Of a stretch of 64,000 bases of DNA, positions 1-10,893 are shown in pieces (the stretch's first letter is position 1; each line of letters opens with the position of its first letter). The notes under the pieces are model-generated. The model was not told the DNA's origin, did not search any database, and saw only the letters and a list, made by a program, of their open reading frames with translations. Source of the DNA: Talaromyces rugulosus (taxonomy: Eukaryota; Ascomycota; Eurotiomycetes; Eurotiales; Trichocomaceae); contig NC_049561.1 in assembly GCF_013368755.1 (NCBI RefSeq), forward strand, positions 6,076,001 through 6,140,000, written 5' to 3'. The position numbers and the translations under genes are program-made.

Positions 1-2
1 AC

Positions 3-908
3 AACAATCTACCCAACTACGGCCTCCCAAAGACGGATCCGCAAAAACAAGAACAGGCCCAGACATGCAAGGACTCCCAGCAGAAAAATAGTCGTGCAGG
101 TCAAAATACTGTGAGTCAAAGTCCCGGGGGCCAAAATAGTGCAAGTCAAAATACAGGGAATCAAATTACAGCAAGCATCTCAACATCCACCAGCCCTCAA
201 GATCCAATCGCCAAGCCGTCAGAGGCCCCTTGGCCGCTGCCATTCAAGACTGGTCCAGAAAAGGAAGAAACAACCAGCAACCCAGAAGAAAACAAAAAGC
301 CAACACCCAAGCCGAATACCACCAAACGACTCTCGCCTCAGCAACCCTTAATCATCCCCAGAGACTCTGTTGCTACCAATGATTCGTCAACCCTTGTCGC
401 AGATTCTCCGGCCGTGTCGAACCCTCCTGCAGCAGATACTTTGCCCAAGACGACAGATACCCCCTCGGCTACGCCGAACAGTGCAGCAACAATTTCTCCG
501 CGAGCACCGCTAGTAGCAGCAACACAACCCAAAGACAAGATTCTGAGAAACACCATGTCTCCCAGACAAGACAAGTATCTAGCCAAGATATTCGTCGTTT
601 GCTGCCAATGCAATTTCTGGCACGACATACCGTCTGCACTGTATGCCAAAATGATCATTCCGGAGCATCTCTCATTCTCCGAGAAGCAGCCTGGATCAAC
701 AGCAGCAGAAAAGCGATTGTCTGGTCAAGCGCGTGACAGTGGGATAGTACGAAACGCGGCGGCAAATAATCAATCGGCCCACTCCCAGCGTAATTCGACC
801 GAGGTCCCTGACAATACTGTGCAGTGTTGTTGGTGCTCACACGCAATGGCCAAGGCATGTTGCACTGGTTGGACGACTATGGTTCACTTGTTGGAAAAAC
901 ATCATTGA
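3..908 (+). CDS. Conserved fungal Cys-rich protein, 5'-truncated by window edge
   Basis: The frame is open from the first bases of the window to the stop at 906-908, with no convincing ATG in frame, so the N-terminus lies outside the window. The visible part (about 301 codons) has two regions. The first is long and low-complexity, rich in Gln, Asn, Ser, Thr and Pro. The C-terminal part is compact and Cys-rich: it has a CCQC-NFWHDIP motif near 598-630 and a CCWCSHAMAKACC-GW motif near 822-873, and the protein ends in LEKHH. The paired CCxC motifs suggest metal binding. I recognise the C-terminal pattern from uncharacterised proteins of Aspergillus relatives but know no function. No intron is evident in the visible part. 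Confidence 0.7.
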   Translation, partial: NNLPNYGLPKTDPQKQEQAQTCKDSQQKNSRAGQNTVSQSPGGQNSASQNTGNQITASISTSTSPQDPIAKPSEAPWPLPFKTGPEKEETTSNPEENKKPTPKPNTTKRLSPQQPLIIPRDSVATNDSSTLVADSPAVSNPPAADTLPKTTDTPSATPNSAATISPRAPLVAATQPKDKILRNTMSPRQDKYLAKIFVVCCQCNFWHDIPSALYAKMIIPEHLSFSEKQPGSTAAEKRLSGQARDSGIVRNAAANNQSAHSQRNSTEVPDNTVQCCWCSHAMAKACCTGWTTMVHLLEKHH

Positions 909-1161
909 TAATGGGGTTCCTATATTCATTCGTTTATGACTTGATTATTACATGGCTCAAACATAGAGCATACATCATTTCTGGCAGTTTTCGGGATTTT
1001 CATACTTTTAAATATTTTAATTTTTTTGGTTCGTTTAGCGTCATTCTATTTTACACTGACAGCAACAGCAAATCTAGACTGAACGTGCTTTTTTATATGG
1101 GGAATAACTGCATAATATTAAATAATAAAATTCGCGCTAATTATAATATTAATAAGTGACC

Positions 1162-2945
1162 TCAAATTATGAATCGGACAGCATGATACAACGATTCCTC
1201 GACGTCTGCTTTACGATATCCCGGTGTCCACCCCAGGCATACCGCCTTCATCACAAGTCCTTTTAAGGCACGTTAGCAAGACTGTAAATTCTTGTAGTAG
1301 AAAGTTTAATACTTACGGTCTATGAAGCGTTTGACGTCAAAAGTCAGAGAAATATTGTCAAAGCCATTAGTAAAACCCGAGTTCATACCATTCTCTGGCA
1401 TTATCGACGGCATGATTTCTGGATTCGATAGCTGAGTTGATGATCCACCGCCAGGCGTCGGAAAAGAGCTACTACCATCCATGGATATAATCGCGCTCGC
1501 ATCCGACGAAAAGAGAGAAGAGGAATTTGATGATGCAGCAAAGATGCGTGGGTCAATCACATCTCTTTGTTGTTCTTGATGAGACGTAGAAGTTGCGCCG
1601 TAATTCTCGGGAATGACTGTTTCTTGAAATGATCCATTTATCATCATCTTCTGGAACAGGTCGGAATGTAGGTTTGATATTTCTACAAAGGAAGAACGCG
1701 CATCGACGGCAATGCCTTGCTCGCGTAAAAAGTCTTCAACGTCATTGGCGTCAAGCCATTCGCCGTCGAACCCGGGGTATTCTAAACGGCCGTCGACGCT
1801 GCGTCGTGAGTAAAGGGTCTCTGCCAGTTGCAATGGCCATGATCCGGCCGATTTGGGGATTTGAGGAGGCACAAGATCGCCAGACGGGGTTCTGTGTATC
1901 CCTGAATAGCTGTCGCGGAAATCAGGTCCACTGTAGCTGCCCCGGTTCAGAGCTCTGTAAAAACGATATAGCAGACGTTCACGACTGGTTGATCCAAAAG
2001 AAAAGCGAAAAGCGCGGAATAAAGTCTCGGGATCTGCAAACGGGTCTAGCAGTAGCTGGTAGCCGCGCTCCCAGCAGATACGTTGCAATCGGTGTGCGAA
2101 TGAGTTTATGGAGATGTGAGGAGTGGGTGAAAGCTGGGTATGATTGAATGTGTGAGTGGGGAAAATAGGAACATGAGATCCTTTGACCTTGTTCGAAGGT
2201 TTGCTTCGGGAAGAAGTATCAGTTGCAGCATATGAAGCTAGATATTCGAGCACACCCTCTTCAGTGATGTGTGAGTTTTGACTGGCAGTGCTGTGTTGTC
2301 CAAAACCAGAGACTAATTGGGTTTCATCCATGGAATCTCCGTGTTCCGCCTCTTCCCTGGACATTTCGCCCGAGAAAATGGCCTCTCTTTTAGATAGCTG
2401 AGCTAGGGAAACCGTCTTCCCAGCGACACCACGTAGACTACGCAGTAAATCGGGATGCGATTCTAACAGTTCTGAGTTTATCAGCTTGTCGTGAAATGAA
2501 GCGAATGACCGGGCCATGCTCTCGACGGCAGAGTCGATTTCAGACACCCGGTCATTCAAGGATGAGATGGTCGCCTCTTTGCGCGATCGGTAAGCGCGTT
2601 GGGCAAGGCGTATTTGTGTTCTTCGGCGCTGTCATACTGGTCAGTAAAAAATCCAATTCGCTGTTGAAGTATACTGCATGGTAGGAGTGGGCGACAGACC
2701 TCGGCAGCATTGTCATCCTTATTTAACAAACGTGGACGGCCTCTCTTTCGAGCTGATGTGCGACTGCTGTTCTTTTTTGCTTTGGCTCGTTCGGCTTCAG
2801 CGAAAGCTTCCTGGTTTTTCAGTGTGAGGCCTCCTAAGAGCACGTCTGAATTGGCTGCTCCGTCCATCGCCCCTTTCTCCGTGGGCCGGTCGGGAACTGG
2901 ATATGAGGAGGAGGACAGGATTTCGGGAGAGAAGCTATGAGACAT
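1162..2945 (-). CDS. bZIP transcription factor (fungal AP-1-like, atypical basic region)
   Basis: Spliced model 2945-2700, 2628-1317, 1259-1162 gives 551 aa. Intron 1 (2629-2699) sits exactly in front of the basic region; intron 2 (1260-1316) has donor GTAAGTAT and a CTAAC branch point. Exon 1 carries a basic KRGRPR stretch. Exon 2 opens with the basic region RRRTQIRLAQRAYRSRKE (residues 83-100), followed by a short, poorly heptad-patterned zipper. The invariant bZIP Asn is replaced by Ile88 while Arg96 is kept. Exon 3 completes a conserved C-terminal motif (AVCLGWTPGYRKADVE) that looks familiar from fungal bZIP proteins; without intron 2 the protein would end abruptly after FIDRKY. Nuclear DNA-binding role is inferred from the domain. 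It is divergently arranged with the malic enzyme gene. Confidence 0.85.
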
Positions 2946-3595
2946 CTGCCACGAGAAGCGACTGTGCTGTAGTTGCTACGGCGTGTTATTGGGGAAATAA
3001 TTTGTCAACCAGTTTAATCAGAGACGAAGGTTTATAAATAAGGCAGAAGAAACTCGTCGGGGCAAATGCAAAAAGCGGCGTCGTCTTTAACTCACGTGAT
3101 TGGGAAGATGGCAGAAAGTGGGGTCAAAGACGAACATTTGGAGCCTGTGATTGGCCCTGAGCGACTTGTTGAGAGGTAGATTATGTCAGAATAGTTGCTG
3201 TCACTTAAAGCAGCAGCGACCGGCTTTGCTGACCAATTCTCCTTCCTTTTTGGGACTCTGCATTATTCTTGGTAATCATCTCTTTTTGGCAACTGCCAAT
3301 AATACCGAGCTTCACCTGTTCATCGAGGGTGAAAACTGGCAGCTCTCCTGGAACTTACTAGGGTATATTGGCTGCATCTATCGTGCCCATCACCAGCCAG
3401 CGCATTATTTCCTTCGTCCGGGCAGCAATGCCGCTTCATAACAACATGTGGCTGAAGTGTTACACTTCTACATACGTCATGCTTCCCCGCTCGGGCTGGC
3501 CCAGCCAGCAGCCACTTCAATGAGCAGTGCGAACAATGAGTCTCTGACAAAATCGATGCAATCCTATGGAACTCGATTGATTGATACGTATCGCC
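2946..3595. promoter_or_regulatory. Divergent promoter between bZIP gene and malic enzyme gene
   Basis: 650 bp without a credible gene between two divergent start codons. It holds a CACGTGAT box at 3093-3100 that runs directly into ATTGG (inverted CCAAT, 3099-3103), and a second ATTGG at about 3150. CACGTG boxes are bound by bHLH factors and CCAAT by the HAP/CBC complex in fungi; use of either here is inferred. Confidence 0.5.
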
Positions 3596-5711
3596 ATGGC
3601 CTCAAAGTTTAGCAATTTGCCCCGCGCAGTTTCAGGTCCACTGGAATGTCCCTTAGAGGTGAGTTATAGAAAACATTACGGATGTTTTTTTTTTTTGCAA
3701 AGCTTGTTCTAACTGTCATCAGGGTCATGATCTTCTGCACAATTCATATTTCAACAAGGGGTCGGCATTTACCAAAGAGGAGCGCCATGGGTTCCACCTA
3801 CACGGCCTTCTCCCACCCAATATCCAAACACTGGACGAACAAGTAGCTCGGGCGTATGAGCAGTACTCTTCCAGACCCAATGATCTGGCCAAGAATACAT
3901 TCATGGCCAGCATGAAGGTGCAGAATCAGGTCTTGTATTACAGAGTAGGAAATATCTCTCGTACGAGTACTGGGAGAACTTGCTGATTGGATGTTAGCTT
4001 ATACAGGACCATCTGAAGGAGATGTTCAGTATCATTTACACACCAACTGAGGGAGATGCCATTCAGAATTATTCAAAGCTTTTTCGCAGACCAGAGGGCT
4101 GTTTCTTGAATATCCACGATCAAGACACAATCGAAGACGATCTAAAGAGATTTACCGATTGCGGAAGAGACGAAAACATCGACTACATTGTCGTCACGGA
4201 TGGGGAAGAGGTATGCAGTCTGCTTCTTACAAGAAATGGGGAAATACTAATAAATTGATATAGATTTTGGGGATTGGAGACCAAGGTGTTGGCTCAGTGC
4301 TCATTTCGGTTGCCAAGCTTGTCTTGACCACTTTGTGTGCTGGGATTCATCCTACCAGACAGCTTCCAGTAGTCTTGGACTGCGGAACCGATGTATGCTC
4401 GGGTTTCTTTCTTTCTCTGTTTATCTTTTCACTTGTACAAATGGATAGCTGACGGTTAGTAGAATGAAGAATTGTTAAAGGATGACCTTTACTTGGGACT
4501 GCCCCAGCGGCGAGTCAGAGGGGAGGAGTACGACAAATTTGTGGATAAATTTGTCACGAATGCAAGGAAGATCTTTCCAAATGCATATATCCATTTGTAA
4601 GTACCCAGCTTAAAATCAACACCATGAGAAGGTATTCATTTCATACAGTGAAGATTTCGGCCTTCGTAACGCTCGACGATTGCTGGATCAGTACCGCCCG
4701 CAGATACCTTGTTTCAATGACGATGTACAAGGAACGGGCTGCGTCACTCTGGCGGCGTTGATGGCTGGCCTGCATGTCAGCAACATTCATATAACTGATG
4801 TCCGCGTTGTAATATTCGGGTCTGGGTCTGCAGGGACTGGAATAGCGGATCAGATTTGCGATGCGATTGCAACGGAGAGCAACAAGCCGAAGGAAGAGGC
4901 GACCAAGCATATATGGTGAGACAATCTCTATTCTTCAAACGAACCGTGCTTAACGATCCATAGGTGTATCGACAAACCCGGCCTTCTTCTCAAGTCTCAC
5001 AAAGACAAGTTGACCCCAGCACAAACACTGTTTGCAAGAGACGATTCCGAATGGAAAGACCATGCCAAGACCGACCTTTACAACGTCATCAAAGAGGTGA
5101 AGCCGCATGCGCTGATTGGAACATCCACCAAGCCGAACGCGTTTACAGAAGATATCATCAGAGAAATGGCGAAACATGTTAAACGTCCGATTGTGTTTCC
5201 TCTGAGCAACCCGACACGACTCCACGAAGCGCAGCCGAAGGATATCAACGACTGGACCGAAGGTCGGGCATTGATCGCAACAGGTAGCCCATTCCCTCCT
5301 GTTGAATACAACGGGGTCAGATATGAGATTGGTAAGATGCCGTCCTACTGTTTACGAGAGATTATTTCTAATAAAGCTCTAGCGGAATGCAACAATTCGA
5401 CATGTTTTCCCGGCATCGGACTTGGCGCCGTCCTTAGTAGAAGCCGTTTACTATCAGACAAAATGCTCGTGGCAGCGGTCAGGGCACTGTCTGCTCAGTC
5501 ACCAGCACTCAAGGATGCCAACAAACCTCTGTTGCCCGACGTAGTAGACGTGCGAGAGATTAGCGTGCACATTGCCAAAGCGGTGATTCGCGCTGCGGTC
5601 AAGGAAGGGCTCGCGCAGGAGAAGGCGATTCCTGAGCAGGATGCTGAGTTAGAGGAGTGGATTCGGGCGCAGATGTGGGATCCCATCTACCGGCCGTTGG
5701 TGAAGCCATAG
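3596..5711 (+). CDS. Malic enzyme (NAD(P)-dependent malate dehydrogenase, decarboxylating)
   Basis: Oxidative decarboxylation of malate to pyruvate. Eight exons: 3596-3658, 3723-3944, 3998-4210, 4264-4392, 4463-4596, 4649-4915, 4964-5331, 5383-5711, giving 574 aa, the usual family length. Visible family motifs are [23 protein letters not shown], the metal-binding [12 protein letters not shown] and [16 protein letters not shown], the dinucleotide-binding [34 protein letters not shown] and [15 protein letters not shown]. The start at 3596 has a good context (gccATGg). No obvious mitochondrial presequence is seen, so a cytosolic enzyme is possible. Cofactor preference (NAD or NADP) cannot be decided by eye. 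The last intron (5332-5382) is 51 nt and free of stops, so retention would insert 17 residues just before AECNN. Confidence 0.93.
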
Positions 5712-6670
5712 AACAGTCGTGGTGAATTTTTGAGCATAGTCAGTCACATAGTTCCAACATAATAAACATCGTATTCAATATACTCGGTGCGTATTCTGAT
5801 GCAGTGCCACAAAAATGCGGGGAACCTAGAAGAAACCAGAAAATCTTGATCTCTAGCCTGCATATATCATTGGAGTTAATGACTCGCTGGCCATTATTAT
5901 CAATCACCAGTATCCTCTTGACTATACCCAGTATGGCCTGCCCAATACGGCCACAGCAGGGCAGTGCTTGGCGGCTTGGCCGAGGTAAGAAAATAGTCTT
6001 CGTATGTAACATCATAAATACGAGGGAGCCCGTTCATAATTTAATGAATACGCCTTGCCACCATGTAGCACCGTGGCACCACTAATGATGTATTGATACA
6101 TCACCATACGTTAGTAGTAATGGCAACTCGTAAGAATCAGGCATAAGGTTGATTGCTTGCCTCAGCCGCATAGTAATGGCCCGTATTGTAATAATGCGTT
6201 ACACAGCAGTAACAGCATAGCCCCATGGCGCTAATCCCAACTTGGCAATCCCCTGCACCGCTATTCCGAATTAGGAAAAGAATGACTGAAACCGTCGGCC
6301 ACTTCCCAAAGAGCGCGGCGAAAGATCGCCCCTAAACTCCCCATCGTTTTTCCGTCTTTCGTATCACATTTGAATTTGAGTTGGCACGTTGTTGTTCTCG
6401 TGTCTTTCTCCATCTCCACAGCCACCAAGCCACGCTTGCAGGGGGGTTTTTTTTCGCCTGAGGATCCCAAGCCCTTTGACGTTCTTTGAGGCCGATCATA
6501 GCTATATAACAATAGCCCCGCTGCTACTACATCATACTGATCAATTGATGACTGGCTGAGCCAAAGACGTGAAACACAACCTCACCACTGGCATTTCTTC
6601 GTCTACAAATATTCCATCACTGGCAAATTATTGTCACCAGAAAGACATTTCTAACACGTATATTTCCATC
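5712..6670. other. Intergenic region, promoter of the Gly/Ser-rich protein gene
   Basis: No credible gene. A TATATAA sequence at 6503-6509, about 160 bp before the downstream start codon, could be a TATA box. The short reading frames here lack family features. Confidence 0.4.
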
Positions 6671-7602
6671 ATGAGGCTCTCCGTCGCAACCGGTCTCATT
6701 CTCCTCCTGTCCCCTGTGACGCAGTCGCTCTCTGTTCCTCAGTCAGATGTGGCTGTCGCCGAGCAGGATGCCTCCGTTGAGGCGCCCGAAGCAGCCGATC
6801 TAGAAAAGCGACGAGGAGGCGGAGGAGGCGGTCGAGGCGGAAGTAGTGGTGGAAGTAGTGGTGGAAGTAGTGGAGGAAGTAGTGGAGGAAGCAGCGGTGG
6901 AAGCAGTGGTGGTAGAGGAGGCTCTAGTGGAAGCTCAGGCAGTGGAGGTTCAAGTGGCAGCTCGCGGTCTGGCAGTACATCGTCGTCAAGGTAAGCATGT
7001 TTCCATGTCTCATTTCTGGCAGTATTGATTCTGATCGTGGTTCTTGTAGCAATGCTGGCGGTTCTTCCAGATCTGGCTCTGGCACTGCCCGCTCGTACGG
7101 CGGTGGAAGCTACTATCCCGGAGGCGCAGCCACACCATACACTGCAGGTGCTAGATCATCATCCGGCATCACTCCGTACCTGATCGGCGGCGCAGCTCTG
7201 GGCTTTGGACTGGGCGTGTGGGCGCATCCGGTGTACTCATACCCATACGGCGTACCCTACGGTTACCACCACCCGATCAACGAGAGCAACTCGGACAACC
7301 AAACCACCAATGGCAACTATACCCTGAACGTCGTCTGTCTGTGCGAGCAATACCAGACGTGTGGATGCGACGGCAACACAAACAGCACGTACTTGAACGA
7401 AATCATCGGCGACCCTCCTCGCAACTCGAGCGCGGTGACGGTGATGAAGAACGGCACCAACGAGACTGCCTACATTAACGGTACTCTGGCGAATGGCACC
7501 ACGGCTGCGAATCCCGATTCTGGTGCGTCGCATCTGGGCATGCAGTGGAACGGCTATATCCCGGCCGTCGCGATTGTGTCTGCAATGGTGTGGGCTCTTT
7601 AA
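6671..7602 (+). CDS. Secreted Gly/Ser-rich protein with Kex2 site and C-terminal Cys module
   Basis: Exons 6671-6990 and 7050-7602 give 290 aa. The start at 6671 was chosen because it opens a clear signal peptide (residues 1-20); an in-frame ATG at 6569 would bury it. A dibasic EKR site at residues 45-47 suggests Kex2 cleavage after a short propeptide. Residues 48-130 are Gly/Ser-rich with tandem SGG-type repeats. A conserved-looking part follows: a hydrophobic LIGGAALGFGLGVW stretch, a Tyr/Pro/His-rich segment, and VCLCEQYQTCGCD (Cys 203, 205, 211, 213), then many N-glycosylation sequons and a short hydrophobic tail that could serve as a weak GPI signal. I recall similar uncharacterised surface proteins (possibly DUF7732) in Eurotiales. 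Function unknown; extracellular or wall location inferred. Confidence 0.85.
6838..6915 (+). repeat. Tandem GGAAGTAGTGGT-type repeat coding for SSGG/SGGS
   Basis: Degenerate 12-bp units in the coding region of the Gly/Ser-rich protein, with silent variation between units; a likely site of length polymorphism. Confidence 0.8.
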
Positions 7603-8609
7603 ATGATACTCTTCTTTTCCTATTTGTCTAAAATTCTCTTTGCTGGAGGTCTTTCATGCCACGAATGAGTCATATAGATTCTGGCGTGACTTGGGCGGTT
7701 TCTTGCTTTTATTCTCAGGAATGTTTTATACCCCCGTGCATATTATTATGCCGATGGACTTGTTATTTATTAATTAATACGAGACAACGATAATTGATCA
7801 TAAAACTTACAAGTACTAATAGTATTAAGTTGCTTTGTGACCTCTTTTCTCAGTAGCGAACTCTTAACATTTTGCCTATTCTTTGGTGATAGCTTCCAAG
7901 CGGATAGTTCATGAGCGGTACTGTTAAACGACCTCCCGCATTATTCAACCAACTTCTGCCTGTCTCAACCGCATCCTGAAATTTCTTTCTTTCTTCATAA
8001 CTAGTCCCCCTTATATGGAGTTAGAAGGACTTCATATTATATATCCTAAAGATCAGAAACCCATTCTTTCCGAATTCCTGGAAGAGAAATTCGAGACAAG
8101 CCGCGATGACTTGGCTGCTTCACGGGCAAGACTAAGGACTCTGCAACAGGCAACCAGATAATACACCATCGATCAGGATGAGTACAGCGACGCCTCGGAG
8201 CCGTTCATCCTGCATCAAACAGAGTGCGTTAATGAAAAAAAAAAAAAAGCTCGTTTCGACAGGAGAGGTTCAAGAAAGGAGTTTAAAAGCTTACAATGCA
8301 TATAAGAAGGTGGATGGATTAGTATTCGCTTGGTGCCATGTTATTCATGGCTGGTTCGAGAGCAGTTTCGTCAAAACAGCGCAATTGGTTCCCAAGTCCC
8401 TATGCTTAGCTGAGATTGGTCACTTATTTAGAGTAGAAAAGCCCCCTGAAGACTTTTTTTCTATGACTGGAGACACCGATATACGTATTTGCTATATAGG
8501 TTGTACAAGTTACTGCTGTGTAACTTTCGGGAGATGCCGAATGCCACTACTGCAGCCTTATGCATCATGCCAGCCTTGGGTAAACCCACATGTATGCCAT
8601 GTCATATAT
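7603..8609. other. Intergenic region with possible coding remnant
   Basis: AT-rich, no clear gene. A 48-codon frame at 8015-8161 (starting MELEGLHIIYPKD) ends at TAA, but the same frame continues with ordinary-looking protein sequence (YTIDQDEYSDASEPF) for about 25 more codons before running into a poly-A tract. It could be a decayed gene fragment; I cannot name a family. Confidence 0.3.
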
Positions 8610-9412
8610 CTAAAAAGTGACACAAGCAGCCTTGATAACTTCTACCACCCTTGCAGGTTGACTAAGTTGCGGTATATGGCCTGCACTGCATCGCTCTACT
8701 TTGCTACCTGCCAAGCCAGCTAATTGCTCTTGTAGAGGCACTGGCAATGCATTATCTCCCTCGCAAACTAGATACACACTGGGGACGTCTTTCCAGCCTG
8801 CATATGCGACTTTGTCGTCCCAGCCCTGCGCCGGCTGAGGCTTTAGTTCTGCGAGCCATTTGGTTTTCTCGTCGTCGGATAGATCAGCGAAAAGAAGAGT
8901 CTCGGGCTGTGCACAGTGAGAGGCACCGCCCTAGGTTAAAAAAAACATGCAACGGTTAGTTAATATCTTTCATACTAGCACTGTAGAATAATAACCAAAA
9001 GAAAATGTGGAAAGGAAAAAAAACTTACGTCAACAACTGCAAAAGGTAGTGGTTGATGCTCATATCCCTCGGGGAAAACAGCCCCGGACAAAAACACAAT
9101 ACCAATCACTCCTCCGTTCTCTCCTTGACGATCCTTTTTGGTTAAGCCTTCCATTGCCTCACTCCCAAGGAATCCACCGGCTGAATGTAATACCAGCACA
9201 ACATCTTCTCCCTGTGAGACCAGGCCTTGGAGGTGTTTACGGATGGCGGCAATATCATCCTTCATTCCAGGGTTACCTGGCGACGTGGTTCCAGTACTGG
9301 GGAGAACAGCTGTCTCGTTCTTGAATCCATCGGTGGTTAGGAGGGAAGAGACGGGGCTGAAGACGGTTGAGCCCTCCCAGAAGCCAGGGACAAAGAGAAT
9401 TGTTGGTGCCAT
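8610..9412 (-). CDS. Alpha/beta hydrolase (AB hydrolase-like esterase family)
   Basis: Exons 9412-9029 and 8930-8610, with a 98-nt intron (8931-9028; donor GTAAGT, branch TTAACTAAC), give 234 aa. The protein begins APTILFVPGFWEG, a typical oxyanion-loop start. The nucleophile elbow is LVLHSAGG with Ser77. Asp187 in CEGDNALP is the likely acid and His213 in SAGHIPQLSQP the catalytic base, so the triad looks complete. The size and motifs match small fungal hydrolases of the AB_hydrolase_6 type. Substrate is unknown. The first ATG is at 9412. Confidence 0.88.
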
Positions 9413-10476
9413 TCTCAATTTATAGGACGATATCCAAGTTTAGAAGTTAGTTGAACGAACGGTTCTATTTTCCTTTATTTTCTTAAGGGTCCTAAAGAAT
9501 AGAGGTGAAAGGGAAGGAAGAAAAACCACGTGCAACACCTTCCATGTTCCTAGCGGGCTGAGAGCAGTGAGGGGTTGAGCTGACAAGATTGTGGCGGGCA
9601 ATACATGACCAGTGATATGGGCATTCTAGACAATGTCAAAATTCTATATCATCGGTAGAGGATGAGCGATTATCAATATTCTAAGATGTATCAATAATAT
9701 ATTTAGTACTAGATTATTACAGAAGATCTTTGCTACTTTTCGAAATCATTGTGAATCAGGTGCTCAGCCAATCATGATCGAGTTGATTAATGCAGCTAAA
9801 TGCGGTTAGACTGTGCTATAACTGTACTACACAGTCACAGCCGAGATTAATCAACGGATATTAATAGACATGTACTCCGGACAATGTTGTTGTTGTTGTT
9901 GTTGTTGTTGTTGTCTCAGCGGTTGGAATGTAGATCAACGGCAAGAATCCAGCATCAACCAACCCATTGCGACATTAATTGGACGCGCGAACAAGAGAAT
10001 AGACAGAGAGTCGTAGACGTATACTAGCTGGCAAGCTAAGGGCAGAATTCGCAATGCAAGAGCAAGAATTACGCCGGAGACGCGAATGAGAGAAATTAGC
10101 TGTGATGACGATAGGCGCCATCGCACAGTGCAATTGGCTGCGCGGCTGGAGTGGGCCCTTTAGTGCCCCTCTATTGGCCCCTCGGCAGTCGAGCGGGGCG
10201 CTTTGGCGGGCCGCGACGAACCCCTAAACTCTCTCTTGTCTTCTCTTATTCTCTTCTTTCCTTCTCTCTTGCATCTTCACGCTCTCTCTCTCTCTCTTTC
10301 TCTTTCTCTTTCTCCATCAATTCGCATCGCAAGACAGATCAGAGTGATCACTCGCTCAGCACTCCTGTTTCTGTCGTCCTCTCTTTGCTGGACTCACCTG
10401 TCGTCGCCATCTCGCTGGACTATCAGTTCGCTTTTGTATACAAATAAACATATACACACACTCCAAACCCGTCAAT
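9413..10476. other. Intergenic region; CACGTG box and pyrimidine-rich leader
   Basis: No credible gene. It contains CACGTG at about 9528 upstream of the hydrolase gene, a (TGT)n tract at 9885-9914 and a CT-rich stretch at about 10240-10320 just upstream of the GPI-type protein gene. CT-rich leaders are common next to well-expressed fungal genes. Confidence 0.45.
9885..9914. repeat. Trinucleotide microsatellite (TGT/GTT)10
   Basis: Thirty bases of uninterrupted TGT repeat in intergenic DNA. Confidence 0.9.
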
Positions 10477-10893
10477 ATGCTTTTCACAAAGACCTTCGCG
10501 CTGCTCTCGCTCGCGCTCTCGGCCTATGCCACGTCGACAACGACAATCAGCATCGTGCACGCTCACAGCAGCACGCCCACGTCCACCCCAACCCCGACCC
10601 CGACCCCGTCGCACTCACACTCGCACTCGCACACCCCCTCCGTCCGACCCACGCCCAGCTCTTCTGTTGTGGTCTCGTCAAGTGCTCGCGTTAGCCCAAG
10701 CTCGTCTCTGGCCAACTCCAACCCCCCTAGTGTTCCTGCTCCTACTGGTGAAAGCACCCCGTCCGAGTCGACCTCTGAGAGCAACACCACCCCGGCCTCG
10801 TCGCCTGCTGCCACCGGTGCTGCTGCCAGCAACCAAGTTGCTGGCGCCATGATGGCCGGTGTCGTTGCCGTTGCTGGCTTGGTTATGCTGTAA
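10477..10893 (+). CDS. Small Ser/Thr/Pro/His-rich GPI-type cell-wall protein
   Basis: Single exon, 138 aa. A signal peptide covers residues 1-19. The mature part is low-complexity Ser/Thr/Pro, including a TPTPTPTP run directly followed by SHSHSHSH (residues 45-52). The C-terminus, a small-residue stretch then AGAMMAGVVAVAGLVML, is a classical GPI-attachment signal. A heavily O-glycosylated wall or membrane protein is inferred. The alternating Ser-His run could bind metal, but that is speculation. A pyrimidine-rich leader precedes the start. No homologue is recognised by name. Confidence 0.85.
   Translation: MLFTKTFALLSLALSAYATSTTTISIVHAHSSTPTSTPTPTPTPSHSHSHSHTPSVRPTPSSSVVVSSSARVSPSSSLANSNPPSVPAPTGESTPSESTSESNTTPASSPAATGAAASNQVAGAMMAGVVAVAGLVML

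Noticed and set aside
8178..8723. 181-codon plus-strand frame
   Set aside because: It includes a poly-Lys run from a poly-A tract and partly overlaps, in antisense, the coding exon of the alpha/beta hydrolase.
10203..10694. 163-codon frame overlapping the GPI-type protein gene
   Set aside because: It arises from the CT-rich leader and the low-complexity coding region read in another frame.
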